Assembly (NCBI RefSeq): GCF_008017455.1
Contig: NZ_VRTY01000008.1
Coordinates: 28,355 to 92,354, forward strand
Direction: 5' to 3'
From: Pontibacter qinzhouensis
GTDB taxonomy: Bacteria > Bacteroidota > Bacteroidia > Cytophagales > Hymenobacteraceae
Length of the DNA stretch: 64,000 nucleotides
A model generated the notes under the pieces. It did not search any database. It was not told the origin of the DNA and was given only the letters and a program-made list of their open reading frames with translations. Shown here in pieces: positions 53,985 through 63,125 of this stretch (its first letter is position 1; each line of letters begins with the position of its first letter). Made by a program: the position numbers and the translations under genes.

Positions 53985-55210
53985 TTTGAAACTGTGCTGT
54001 ACCAGTTCTCCTCGTATTCGCGGCGCCGTATCAGCTCGTAGTGATTGTTGGTAAAGTTATTCTCTTTTTTGTTAAAAACGAACTTAATATAAGGTGTAGA
54101 GGCAGATTCGCGGTAAATCCAGGCTTCGGTGTTGCCTGCGCGGCTCACATTGTTTGGCCTGCCGTAAATAATATACACCATACCTCTATCGGTTGCCCAG
54201 CCTTCTTTGTGGCAGGTAAATTGCCTGTTGGCTTCTTCTACACGCGTATAAAACGTTCTGATAAGCTGGCGTGCATTCTCTTTGTCGCGGGCAACCTTCA
54301 GCCAGAAATCATCGATAGCTGCTTTAGGATCTTTCGCCTTCATAAGCACTTCCCGCTCCTCAGAAGTTGTCAGGTAGATAAGCGGTGGGAGCATTTCTTT
54401 GGCCATGGTTATCTGCGGGAAAGCCCCTTGCTGCACCAAAAGACTCATAGAGCCACCTCCACTGCTGCTAACCAGGTAGAGCCCGGGCTGCTCCATCCGG
54501 ATGGTATCGCTTACGGCAAAGGCAGTTGCATCGGAGGATTGGAGCGAACTGACAGGAGGTGCCTGCCGGGTAGACATGGGTGGCAGAGCAGGCATAACCG
54601 TATTGTTATACGCCTGCACCTGCAAGGCGCTGTCGGGGCCATAATAGGTAGCCACTATAGCCTCTCCTGTTTTTATGTAAGACCTGAACAAAGGTGATCC
54701 GGCGCTTTCATCCAGTAACAGAAAATCTTTTCGCAGCATGTCTGGCTGCAACGGCATTGTGTAAAAAGAGGAAGTAGCACCCTGCGCACCAGACTTCTGC
54801 CAGAGCCGCATCTGAAGTACATTTGTAGATGTTACCAATTGCCGGGGTACTTTTAACCGAAGAACCAGACTCCCGTCGGCACTGGCCTGTCTCTGACCGG
54901 CAACCTGCAGTGAGTCGCGCAGCAGCACGGCATCGCGGTCTGTAGCCCCCGACCGAACAGCATATTCAAAACGAGAGGCTACCCGCTGCACATTCAGCAC
55001 CTGGTTCTCATCGTTGAATTTAACCAGAAGGTACAGTGTGTCCTGAGCCGTGTAATGATCGTAGTGCATCGCCACATTGGGTGCCGTACTCCGGGTGGCA
55101 GATGCCCCTCGCATAGGAGCGCCACCGGCCATTTGCTCCATAGGCACGCTGGTTCCACAGGCCACCAGTAGCATACAAATCAGAAACGAAAGAAAGTTTA
55201 CTGTTTTCAT
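53954..55210 (-). CDS. GWxTD domain lipoprotein
   Basis: 418 residues from the ATG at 55210 (three codons inside a longer frame). The signal peptide ends in a lipobox (LLVAC). The C-terminal GWxTD domain includes KEGWATDRGMVYIIYGRPN and NTEAWIYRE, a motif set found mostly in Bacteroidota and Acidobacteria with unknown function. The N-terminal half is beta-rich. It overlaps rlmB and follows the GT117 gene, from which a terminator separates it. Confidence 0.87.
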   Translation of the reverse strand: MKTVNFLSFLICMLLVACGTSVPMEQMAGGAPMRGASATRSTAPNVAMHYDHYTAQDTLYLLVKFNDENQVLNVQRVASRFEYAVRSGATDRDAVLLRDSLQVAGQRQASADGSLVLRLKVPRQLVTSTNVLQMRLWQKSGAQGATSSFYTMPLQPDMLRKDFLLLDESAGSPLFRSYIKTGEAIVATYYGPDSALQVQAYNNTVMPALPPMSTRQAPPVSSLQSSDATAFAVSDTIRMEQPGLYLVSSSGGGSMSLLVQQGAFPQITMAKEMLPPLIYLTTSEEREVLMKAKDPKAAIDDFWLKVARDKENARQLIRTFYTRVEEANRQFTCHKEGWATDRGMVYIIYGRPNNVSRAGNTEAWIYRESASTPYIKFVFNKKENNFTNNHYELIRRREYEENWYSTVSKWRAGITENM

Positions 55211-55243
55211 CAAAAACAAGTTAGGAATACGCCCCCTAAAATC

Positions 55244-55276
55244 AAAGAGCCAGCTATCGGATAGTCTGGCTCTTTT
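55244..55276 (-). terminator. Terminator after the GT117 gene
   Basis: AAAGAGCCAG / CTGGCTCTTT with an inner CTAT-CGG-ATAG, one bulged T, 23 bp after the stop codon at 55299. Confidence 0.75.
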
Positions 55277-55298
55277 ACTCTTTAAATGGCTACTTTGT

Positions 55299-58253
55299 TT
55301 AACGTCGCATACGCTGCAGGTATTGCACGAAGGTTTGCTGCAGTTGCATGGCTCTCTCCTGCATGCCCATTTCCTGAGCAGCTGCTATAGTTTGCTGCAT
55401 CATGAGCATGTTAGTCTGAATTTCCATCTCAAACAACGATCCTTTCTCAAAATAGTAATCCAGGTTTTCCTGCGAACTTTTCACGATACCTTCCATCAGG
55501 GCCTGGGCTCTCTCCTCTTCGCCTAGTTCGGCCAGCAACGGAATAAAATTAGGAGTGTAGTAATCGTAAGGCACTGTTTCGAACGGAAGCACTGTAAAGC
55601 AATGGTCGATAATTTCTTTGGCGCGTACATTGTCGCCGGAGGCCAGATAAGCTGCAGCCAGTTTAGCGAACTTGTCGCGGGCATTGGCCGTGAACCTGTA
55701 GTAGTTATCGTCATAGTAAATATCTGCTCTGTCGAAGTTCCTGAAATTGTACTTCTTCATCATGTTCTCATACATCTGCTCTTTGTGGATGTTGCTGATT
55801 TCTTCTTCCTGCGAGAACCTGACAGGCACGATGCGCTGTGCCAGCCCTTCCAGCTGAAAGTACTCAGACAAGCCCATAAAGTCGGCGCTGTTAACAGTTG
55901 TGGAGAAGTAGATGGGCCGCTCCCAGTTTGAGTTTGCCAGCAGGTCCAGAATGATCAGGTGTTTCTTCTCCAGCAGCGACTGATTTACGCGCCACTGCAT
56001 ACGGTCGGTAATACTTGCCTGCTTTTCTGCCGGAACAAAACCGAGCTTTTGCACATGCTCCTTATCCACATTCAGAAAGAAGTTTTTTGTAGGGAACGTA
56101 AGAAGTGTAGTACCAGAACCGTACTGCGCCTGCAGCGCCGGGTGGTTTTGCTTCACCAGGCTTATGAACTGCTTCAGGTCGATACCGGCTGCTACCTGCG
56201 GTTTTTCGGCGTAAGGCAGGTAATCGTTTGTGCCTTGCTGGTAGTTTTCTTTTTCCAGAATAACAGGCCATGGGTCCGACTCGTAAGCCTGTCGGCGCAT
56301 CTGGTCTATGTACCAATCGGTATTCAGGTAGCTGAGTACTGCTACGCGCACATCGGTCCTGAAGCCTTCTACCTCCTGAGCATACCAAAGCGGGAACGTG
56401 TCGTTGTCGCCGTTGGTGAACAGGATGGCATTTGGCGCGCAGGAATCGAGCAGGTTTTTGGCTGAGTCTACGGAGTGGTAGCGGTCTGAGCGGTCGTGGT
56501 CGTCCCAGCCTTCGGCAGCCAGAATAACAGGTGCGGCAAGGCAAACAGCTGTGGCCACACCGGCTCTGGCTGTATTGTTTTTCAAGACAGTTTTCAGCAG
56601 GTCTGCCAGCCCCAGCACACCCAAACCAATCCAGATAGAGAAAGCGTAGAACGAACCGGCAAAGGTATAATCACGCTCTCTTGGCTCAAGTGGCGGCTGG
56701 TTGAGGTAAAGCGCAATGGCTATGCCGGTAAAGAAGAACAGCAACCCCACTACAAAAGCATCCTGGTCCTTTTTCCTGATCTGATAAATAAGCCCCAGAA
56801 TACCTACCAGCAGCGGCAGCATAAAGAAAGCGTTTCGGGCTTTGTTATTGGCAACTTTAGCAGGCAGATCGCCGGTGTTTTTATTTAACCATAATACGCC
56901 GGAGTTCTGCACATCGCCTTCGCGGCCAATAAAATTCCAGCCAAAGTAACGGAAGTACATATGCCCGAGCTGGTAACGGAACAAGAAGCTTAGGTTCTGC
57001 CCAAAAGTTGGCATCTGCCCCTCCTGAATGTTAACCCACTTCTTATACTCATCGAGGTCTTGTTTTTTGTCGCTGTAGATGCGCGGCAGCAGTGTTTTGT
57101 CTTTGCTGGCGTACACATAAGAGAGTTTTTTGCCAGTGGCTACATATTTGTTCTCACCTTTCACATAGCGGGGAGCACCCTCCTCCTGGTCTACGGGCTG
57201 CGCATTAAACTGCGGGCCATAGAGCAAGGGGCGGTCGCCGTACTGCTCACGCTTCAGGTAAGCCACAAAGCTCAGGATGTCCTGCGGATCGTTCTCATCA
57301 ATGGTAGGGTTATAGCCCGACCTGATCGGGATGATCATGTAAGATGAGTAACCAATCAGGATAAAAGCAAAGCAAAGGATGCCGGTGTTGAGTATGCGGT
57401 TTCCTTTAACTATAGAATAACGGATGCCCCAGACAATGGCACCAACTAATAAAACAACAAAAACAATAATGCCGGAGCCAAACGGCAGGCCAAGGGAGTT
57501 CACAAAGAACACCTCCACGTTACCCGCCAACGTCGGTAAGCCCGGGATGATGCCCCATAAAATAGCCACCACAATAATGGCACTAATCAGGAAAGCGACT
57601 ACTCCACCCCATAAAGTAGGCTTGTATAAACGGAAATAGTAGATAAAGGCAAGGGCCGGAATAGCCACCAGGTTAAGTAAGTGAGCACCTATGGAAAGGC
57701 CAATAAGGTAAGCGATCAGAATCAGCCATTTGTCAGAAAGCGCCTGCCCAACTTTGTTCTCCCAGCGGAGCATAGCCCAGAACACAATGGCGGTGAAGAA
57801 CGAAGACATGGCATATACCTCTGCCTCTACTGCCGAGAACCAGGCCGAATCGGTAAAGGTGTAGGCCAGCGCGCCTACAGCACCGCTGCCCATTATCAGC
57901 AGCAGGTTACCTGTTCCTACAACTTCGCCTTCTTTTATCAGAATGCGGCGGGCCAGTATGGTAATAGACCAGAACAGGAATAAAACGGTTAAGGAGCTAC
58001 ACAGTGCCGAGAGCAGGTTTACCCACCAGGCCACCTGCGTTACATCGCTAGCAAACATAGAGAAGAGGCGGCCTACCAGCAGGTAGAAAGGGGCTCCAGG
58101 CGGATGAGGCACAAGTAGTTTGTACGAACAGGCTATAAACTCTCCTGCATCCCAATAACTTGCTGTTGGTTCCAGCGTCAAAACATAAACTGTAGTCGCA
58201 ATTAAAAATACGACCCAGCCTACCAGGTTGTTTATCTTTCGATAATCCGTCAT
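55299..58253 (-). CDS. GT117/DUF2723 membrane glycosyltransferase (TMEM260-like)
   Basis: 984 residues. The N-terminal half has about 12 membrane helices; the first periplasmic loop carries TLEPTASYWDAGEFIACSYK, with the acidic pair (WDAGE) expected for a GT-C active site. FTNGDNDTFPLWYAQEVEGFR and VAVLSYLNTDWYIDQM follow in the soluble part, and TPR-like helices end the protein. GT117 includes the O-mannosyltransferase TMEM260; in Bacteroidota it may glycosylate exported proteins. Donor and acceptor are inference. Confidence 0.9.
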   Translation of the reverse strand: MTDYRKINNLVGWVVFLIATTVYVLTLEPTASYWDAGEFIACSYKLLVPHPPGAPFYLLVGRLFSMFASDVTQVAWWVNLLSALCSSLTVLFLFWSITILARRILIKEGEVVGTGNLLLIMGSGAVGALAYTFTDSAWFSAVEAEVYAMSSFFTAIVFWAMLRWENKVGQALSDKWLILIAYLIGLSIGAHLLNLVAIPALAFIYYFRLYKPTLWGGVVAFLISAIIVVAILWGIIPGLPTLAGNVEVFFVNSLGLPFGSGIIVFVVLLVGAIVWGIRYSIVKGNRILNTGILCFAFILIGYSSYMIIPIRSGYNPTIDENDPQDILSFVAYLKREQYGDRPLLYGPQFNAQPVDQEEGAPRYVKGENKYVATGKKLSYVYASKDKTLLPRIYSDKKQDLDEYKKWVNIQEGQMPTFGQNLSFLFRYQLGHMYFRYFGWNFIGREGDVQNSGVLWLNKNTGDLPAKVANNKARNAFFMLPLLVGILGLIYQIRKKDQDAFVVGLLFFFTGIAIALYLNQPPLEPRERDYTFAGSFYAFSIWIGLGVLGLADLLKTVLKNNTARAGVATAVCLAAPVILAAEGWDDHDRSDRYHSVDSAKNLLDSCAPNAILFTNGDNDTFPLWYAQEVEGFRTDVRVAVLSYLNTDWYIDQMRRQAYESDPWPVILEKENYQQGTNDYLPYAEKPQVAAGIDLKQFISLVKQNHPALQAQYGSGTTLLTFPTKNFFLNVDKEHVQKLGFVPAEKQASITDRMQWRVNQSLLEKKHLIILDLLANSNWERPIYFSTTVNSADFMGLSEYFQLEGLAQRIVPVRFSQEEEISNIHKEQMYENMMKKYNFRNFDRADIYYDDNYYRFTANARDKFAKLAAAYLASGDNVRAKEIIDHCFTVLPFETVPYDYYTPNFIPLLAELGEEERAQALMEGIVKSSQENLDYYFEKGSLFEMEIQTNMLMMQQTIAAAQEMGMQERAMQLQQTFVQYLQRMRR

Positions 58254-58324
58254 AACTAGATTTGAATTCAGCCCCGAAAATAAGAAATAATGCTAAGTGC
58301 CCACGCACTTTTCTGAATTAATAT

Positions 58325-58357
58325 AAAAAAAGCCGACCTGTGGGGCCGGCTTTTTTT
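58325..58357 (-). terminator. Terminator after the small T9SS protein gene
   Basis: AAAAAAAGCCG / CGGCTTTTTTT, an 11-bp stem with the T run on the minus strand, 22 bp after the stop codon. Confidence 0.85.
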
Positions 58358-58378
58358 GTAACGTAATCAAAAGTAATT

Positions 58379-58990
58379 TTATTTTTGAAGGATCAGTCGT
58401 TTTGTCTCTACCATCTTATCGTTTACCAGGAGGCTGTAAAAATAAACACCTGCTGGCAGGCTCGACATATCCACATCTACATCAAGGGTTGAGAGCTCTT
58501 TCACAGCAACTACTTTCCCGATGGTGTTCGAAATCTTGATTTTGTAATGATAATTATCGTTTCCTACCTGCGACAAAGACAGGCGCGTAACGCCTCTGGA
58601 TGGATTTGGATAAGCGTTAATGGTCGGCATCACCTTCTGATCGGGGCCAGACATGAAACTAGCCAGCGTTACATCAGCATAAAGGCTTTTGGTAGACTTT
58701 GCCTCGAAGGCATGAAAGGCAGAACTTACTGCAGAGGCATAAATTTTAGAACAGGTGTGACCTTCTTTGGTTACAAATGTCGGCCTGGCATTCTGGGCAG
58801 ATACGCTCAAGGCACTACTCTGCCTTTCTGTCACCTGCTTCCAGTCGGCTGTAGAGCCTTTATAGGTTGGGGCCACGCCCTCTTTATGTCCATCTCTTAA
58901 AAAGCTGCCTGCGTTAACGGCAAAACCAGCCAGCTGCGATCCCATAACCGCAACAACGAGAAATAATTTTGTAAAAGTCTTCATCTTCAT
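58379..58990 (-). CDS. Small T9SS-secreted protein, otherwise unknown
   Basis: 203 residues; a second ATG two codons in (58984) is equally good. The signal peptide (about 1-26) is followed by a variable region of about 95 residues without a recognised domain and a type A T9SS sorting domain (NAYPNPSRGVTRLSLSQV ... SLPAGVYFYSLLVNDK ... ETKRLILQK). So nearly half of the protein is the export tag; the cargo part is small and contains one Cys (HTCSKIYAS). It stands alone before a 777-bp gap. Confidence 0.8.
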   Translation of the reverse strand: MKMKTFTKLFLVVAVMGSQLAGFAVNAGSFLRDGHKEGVAPTYKGSTADWKQVTERQSSALSVSAQNARPTFVTKEGHTCSKIYASAVSSAFHAFEAKSTKSLYADVTLASFMSGPDQKVMPTINAYPNPSRGVTRLSLSQVGNDNYHYKIKISNTIGKVVAVKELSTLDVDVDMSSLPAGVYFYSLLVNDKMVETKRLILQK

Positions 58991-59486
58991 ATATCAGAGC
59001 CTCATCTTTGAGCTTTTAGCCACATATTGATTCAATGAATCAAAGATAGCTAAAATTATAACAATTTAAATGCAGTTTTTCAAATATTTACCAGGAAAAA
59101 GCCAAATAATTGCTATTTTTTTTCCTGTTTCGGTAAAACTTCGATAACAACTCAACAACAAGAATAATGCCTGTTATTCTTGTTGTCTATATATCTCCAA
59201 AAATCAATATATTATTTTCTAAATTGCTGTATCGTAAGATCAAATTATACTTCGCCAACTAGCTGACTTTCTGCACATATTGATGTTTAACCATAGAATT
59301 TCGTCTCTCTGAAATATACTTCCCATAATTTTTGCACTGACATTGCGACTACAACTTTGGCAGACACAGCATAGGGAGAGAATTTCAATATAAACAAATG
59401 ATAATAGAAAAGGTTGGAGAAATGTATGCCTTGCGTAAAAATTTGATTCTCAGTGTTTACCTGATTCCATTATCTACCTGAAATCA

Positions 59487-59543
59487 GGTTATTCTAATGA
59501 AAATGGCCTTCCAAACGATTATAGGCATATTTTTCCCAAGGGT
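59487..59543 (+). repeat. 57-bp dispersed repeat, copy 18
   Basis: Starts GGTTATTCTAATGAAAATGG and ends CCCAAGGGT, for 57 bp. Confidence 0.88.
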
Positions 59544-59625
59544 AAAATAAAATTCCCTCCATCACTTAAGCAAGACTCTCTTTTAACCAACCATTTAACA
59601 AATAGCAACTAACTACCAGTAGTCA

Positions 59626-59683
59626 GATTATTCTAATAAAAAACCCCTTCCAAAGGCTTAAAAGCTATTAACAGGTCAAGGGT
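59626..59683 (+). repeat. 57-bp dispersed repeat, copy 19
   Basis: Starts GATTATTCTAATAAAAAACC and ends GGTCAAGGGT, for 58 bp. ACCCCTT can pair with the terminal AAGGGT with one bulge. Confidence 0.88.
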
Positions 59684-59714
59684 AAGCCTGACATAGCTTG
59701 CCGCACTAAATAAA

Positions 59715-59746
59715 AAAATCCGTTTAGCTCGCGCTAAACGGATTTT
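59715..59746 (-). terminator. Terminator after the ABC1 kinase gene
   Basis: AAAATCCGTTTAGC / GCTAAACGGATTTT, a 14-bp perfect stem with a TCGC loop, 22 bp after the stop codon. Confidence 0.88.
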
Positions 59747-59767
59747 CTGGTTGCAAGAGGCAATCTC

Positions 59768-61087
59768 TTATTTGAGCCAGTCGGGTTTAGTGGTTTTAAT
59801 GTTGGCCTGCATCTGGTTCAGTAGGCTGTAAAGCCCGAAATACGTCCGGTTTATAAATAATCCGTGCCGGGAGCCTCTTGCCTGCCTGGAGTTCTTAAAC
59901 ATCTTGTCCTTCGAAATTCTGTCGCCCAAGCTATAAATCTGGTTGAAATAGGCATCGTTGGCAAAATCGAATTGCTCGGCATGAAATGGCTGCCCCAGTA
60001 AGGAGATCATTTCTTTGAACACACCTTTAAAGTAGGTTTGCTCTGCTGCTGTATCTTGTCCACTTATAAATTCGAGGTCGAAGAAGATTTTGTTCAGAGC
60101 CTCCTCCTTCATCAGCGAATCCTGCTTGATCAGTGAGAAATACCCATGGTAAAAATCTCCTGGAATTACCTTTACGCAACCGAAATCGATAATTCCCAGC
60201 TTTATACCATCCTGAATAATAAAATTACCCGGATGCGGATCGGCGTGTACCTGCCTGAGGTGGTGCACCTGGTGGTGGTAAAAATCCCAGAGCGCCTGCC
60301 CTATTCTGTTTCTGGCCTCCTGCGTGGGGTTAGTTGCCAGCCACTCTTTCAGGTGCAGGCCTTCGAGCCAGTCCATGGTAATAATGCGTTCGCTGCTCAG
60401 CTCCGGATAATATTTCGGAAAGGCCAGATCCGGAATATGACTGCATGCCCCGGATATTTCTTCCGACCGCGCTATTTCCAGTTGGTAATCGGTTTCTTCC
60501 AGCAGTTTCTCCTCTACCTCGCTCATGTAGTGGTCGAGTTCCTTGCTGTTCATGTTGAGCAACCGGTAAGCAAAAGGCCGCACCATTTTAAGGTCGGAAC
60601 TCACACTGGCAGCCACCCCCGGATATTGTATTTTTACGGCAAAGGTTTTTCCGTTTTTGGTGGCTTTATGTACCTGGCCAATAGAAGCCGCATTTACGGC
60701 AGATTTGGTAAAGGTATCGAACAAGGTCTCTGGCAACGCCCCAAAGTATTTCTGAAACGTTCTGACCACCAGCGGGTAAGACAGCGGCGGAGCACTATAC
60801 TGCGCCATCACGAATTTATCCTGGTAAGCTCTCGGCAACACATTTTTATCCATCGACATCATCTGGGCTACCTTCAGGGCGCTCCCTTTCAGCTCACTCA
60901 GCGAGGCATAAATATCTTCGGCGTTGCTTATGTGCAAATCATCTTTACTCAACGATGGGTTTACCACCTTCTGGGCATAATGCTTTATGTAGTTGCCTCC
61001 TACTTTGGCGCCGGCACTTAAAAACTTAGAGGCCCGCTGCACTTTAGAAGTAGGAATATGCTCCTGCTCTTTCATCTGATCGGCCAT
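59768..61087 (-). CDS. ABC1/UbiB-family atypical kinase
   Basis: 439 residues. The family-specific KxGQ-type N-terminal element appears as LSELKGSALKVAQMMSMD, followed by SIGQVHKATKNGKTFAVKIQYPG (A-rich nucleotide loop and the ATP-binding Lys), VHADPHPGNFI and GIIDFGCVK with the metal-binding Asp. UbiB/COQ8 relatives are ATPases in quinone or lipid metabolism; this organism would use menaquinone, so the exact role is open. It starts 6 bp after a TetR-type gene, a pairing that suggests the two work together. Confidence 0.9.
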   Translation of the reverse strand: MADQMKEQEHIPTSKVQRASKFLSAGAKVGGNYIKHYAQKVVNPSLSKDDLHISNAEDIYASLSELKGSALKVAQMMSMDKNVLPRAYQDKFVMAQYSAPPLSYPLVVRTFQKYFGALPETLFDTFTKSAVNAASIGQVHKATKNGKTFAVKIQYPGVAASVSSDLKMVRPFAYRLLNMNSKELDHYMSEVEEKLLEETDYQLEIARSEEISGACSHIPDLAFPKYYPELSSERIITMDWLEGLHLKEWLATNPTQEARNRIGQALWDFYHHQVHHLRQVHADPHPGNFIIQDGIKLGIIDFGCVKVIPGDFYHGYFSLIKQDSLMKEEALNKIFFDLEFISGQDTAAEQTYFKGVFKEMISLLGQPFHAEQFDFANDAYFNQIYSLGDRISKDKMFKNSRQARGSRHGLFINRTYFGLYSLLNQMQANIKTTKPDWLK

Positions 61088-61093
61088 AGGAGC

Positions 61094-61759
61094 TTATTTA
61101 GACTGATAGAGGAACTTTGCAAAATCGAAGAGAGAGTCTACGGCCGTTTTCCCGATCAGGTCGAACACCAGCGCAACCGATTTCTCGATAGCGGCATCTG
61201 TTTTTTCGAAACCCGGAGAGGTATCTTTTAACCAGAACTGCAGAATAAACAGCGTCTCTACCCATAAGGCATCTTCGTACTTATCAGAAAGTCCGCGCCT
61301 CTCTACAATCTGGTCGGTTTCTTTGCCTTCCAGAATAATCAGGTTAGCAAAATCTTTAAATCTGTTTCTGAAATTCCTAAGCTCATCGGGCATCGCCTTT
61401 TTGTAGCCCGTTTGCCCCAGGTACAGAGCCAGCAGGTAGCTCCTGTTTTTCTTTAACACCTCTACCCAGGTAAAATAAAACGAGAGTAGTTTTTCTTTGG
61501 CAGAGTACGCCCGGTACACATCTTGGGCCTCCATAAGGGCAACTGTCTGGTCAAAAATCTGTTCCCAAACGCCACCTTTCACCCCCTCGAACGAAGTAAA
61601 ATAGTTATAAAATTCTTCTTCGCTTATCTGGATGCTTTGTGCAAATTTGTAAACAGATACCGGTTGTCTTCCGGTTTCGAGCACATGCTCTTTAAAGGCG
61701 CTTAAAATTTTGGCTCTTGTATTTTCGGCACTGGTTTTTACAACTTCTATATCTTCCAT
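61094..61759 (-). CDS. TetR-type regulator
   Basis: 221 residues from the ATG at 61759; seven upstream codons from 61780 are possible. The N-terminal helix-turn-helix is recognisable (TRAKILSAFKEHVLETG, VSVYKFAQSIQISEEEFYNYFTSFEGV, about residues 13-60), though it lacks some usual basic residues. The C-terminal part is helical and variable. Directly upstream of the ABC1 kinase gene, so it may control it. The degenerate HTH leaves open a non-DNA-binding role. Confidence 0.75.
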   Translation of the reverse strand: MEDIEVVKTSAENTRAKILSAFKEHVLETGRQPVSVYKFAQSIQISEEEFYNYFTSFEGVKGGVWEQIFDQTVALMEAQDVYRAYSAKEKLLSFYFTWVEVLKKNRSYLLALYLGQTGYKKAMPDELRNFRNRFKDFANLIILEGKETDQIVERRGLSDKYEDALWVETLFILQFWLKDTSPGFEKTDAAIEKSVALVFDLIGKTAVDSLFDFAKFLYQSK

Positions 61760-61880
61760 AACATAATTATTGTCTAGCATCTTAACAACAATACAAGCTC
61801 AGAAGTTTTGAAATGCGGCAGAATAAATAAATTTAAATGCTTGCAAACACACGTGCCCCTTGTGTGGCAGTAACCTTGTG

Positions 61881-62630
61881 TTATATCACAAAACCAATTT
61901 CTTTAAATCCGAAAAAACGCAGCTCCTGCGCCACTTCCACAGCCAGTTTACCTTCTTCATCAACACCTTGTATCTGGCCCGGCACCTGCTCCCCGTTCAC
62001 CACAAACAGATGCGGCTCCTGGTACCGGTACAGCGCCCGCAGGTAATCGAACTTGATTTTGGCTAACCTGCCGGCTCGTAGCTCCAGGTAGCGTTTCTCC
62101 AGGTACTCCATCAGTTGGGCCACCACACTATCCAGGTCGAGTTCCCGTTCTAAGATAGCCGCAAGCGAGGTAGCTGTTGGCGATGAGAAATTAGTTTGAT
62201 TTATATTTAAACCAATTCCGACAATGCTCTGTTGTATTTTTTGATTACTGATGGTGTTTTCTATTAAAATCCCGCCTAACTTCCTATCTTGAACATACAA
62301 GTCGTTGGGCCACTTTACCTGGCCCTGTATCAGGCCCTGCTCCCGTACAAGATCGAGCACGGCCAGCGATACCGCCATGTTCAGGTAGAACTGCTGCCTG
62401 ACAAGCAGAAACGAAGGTGACAGAATAACCGAAAGCGTGATGTTTTTACCGGGTTCAGCCTCCCAATTATTTCCGCGTTGGCCGCGACCTTTGGTCTGTT
62501 GCGCCGTAAGCACGACACAACCCTCTGTGGCTTCATTTTTGTTGAGAAGCTTTTGGGCCTCTGTGTTAGTAGAATCGCAGGTTGGCAGGAAATATTGCTG
62601 CTGCCCCATAAACAGTGTATTAGGCACCAT
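61881..62630 (-). CDS. birA: Biotin--protein ligase, catalytic type without HTH
   Basis: 249 residues. The biotin-binding loop GRGQRGNNW (about 49-57), KWPNDLYVQDRKLGGILIE and the GIGLNINQT segment define the enzyme; the C-terminal SH3-like cap follows. The DNA-binding domain of E. coli BirA is missing, so it does not act as a repressor. It biotinylates carboxylase subunits. It is divergent from rsfS with 49 bp between starts. Confidence 0.94.
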   Translation of the reverse strand: MVPNTLFMGQQQYFLPTCDSTNTEAQKLLNKNEATEGCVVLTAQQTKGRGQRGNNWEAEPGKNITLSVILSPSFLLVRQQFYLNMAVSLAVLDLVREQGLIQGQVKWPNDLYVQDRKLGGILIENTISNQKIQQSIVGIGLNINQTNFSSPTATSLAAILERELDLDSVVAQLMEYLEKRYLELRAGRLAKIKFDYLRALYRYQEPHLFVVNGEQVPGQIQGVDEEGKLAVEVAQELRFFGFKEIGFVI

Positions 62631-62648
62631 ATAGTAAGCAAAATTTTA

Positions 62649-62656
62649 TACTTTTG
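62649..62656 (+). promoter_or_regulatory. -7 promoter element TACTTTTG for rsfS
   Basis: A perfect TAnnTTTG match 23 bp before the rsfS ATG, in the short birA/rsfS spacer. No good -33 element is seen. Confidence 0.5.
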
Positions 62657-62679
62657 TATTTCAAATTTAAGTAGCTCAA

Positions 62680-63054
62680 ATGAAACAAACCAAGGTTGAG
62701 GTTAATTCAGACATATTGGCAGACATTGTCGTAAAAGGCATGCAGGAGAAGAAAGCAGCTGATATTGTCGTTATTAATCTTAAATCCCTCAAAAATGCTG
62801 TATCAGATTACTTTGTCATAGCATCCGCCAGTTCCGATACCCAGTTAGATGCCATTGCCAGTTCAATAGAGGAAGTGGTGTTTAAGGCCACCCGCCAGAA
62901 CCCGTGGCAGACAGAAGGCCGCATGAACAAAGAGTGGATATTGCTGGACTATGTGGACGTAGTCGCTCACATTTTCCTAAAAGACAAACGGGAATTCTAT
63001 GCACTGGAAGAACTATGGGGCGATGCCCGCATAGAACACATTCAGCCTGTTTAG
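62680..63054 (+). CDS. rsfS: Ribosome silencing factor RsfS
   Basis: 124 residues. VVINLKSLKNAVSDYFVIASASSD and WILLDYVDVVAHIFLKDKREFYALEELWGDA are the conserved halves of the DUF143 fold. The protein binds L14 (uL14) and keeps ribosomal subunits apart when nutrients are short. It is followed by ftsH after 71 bp on the same strand, a common neighbourhood in Bacteroidota. Confidence 0.95.
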   Translation: MKQTKVEVNSDILADIVVKGMQEKKAADIVVINLKSLKNAVSDYFVIASASSDTQLDAIASSIEEVVFKATRQNPWQTEGRMNKEWILLDYVDVVAHIFLKDKREFYALEELWGDARIEHIQPV

Positions 63055-63125
63055 TCTTAAAATGCAGCCAGATAAAAACATTTTTTGTCTGGCTGATGTT
63101 CTTCATTAACTGTAATTAAACTTTC

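Larger units (their letters stand above)
58991..59767. other. 777-bp intergenic region with two direct copies of the 57-bp repeat
   Basis: The largest gap in the window. The first 480 bp are AT-rich with no ORF or clear motif; then come repeat copies 18 and 19 in the same orientation 82 bp apart, a short ACCAACCATTTAACAAATAG tract between them and a terminator at the end. Confidence 0.6.
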
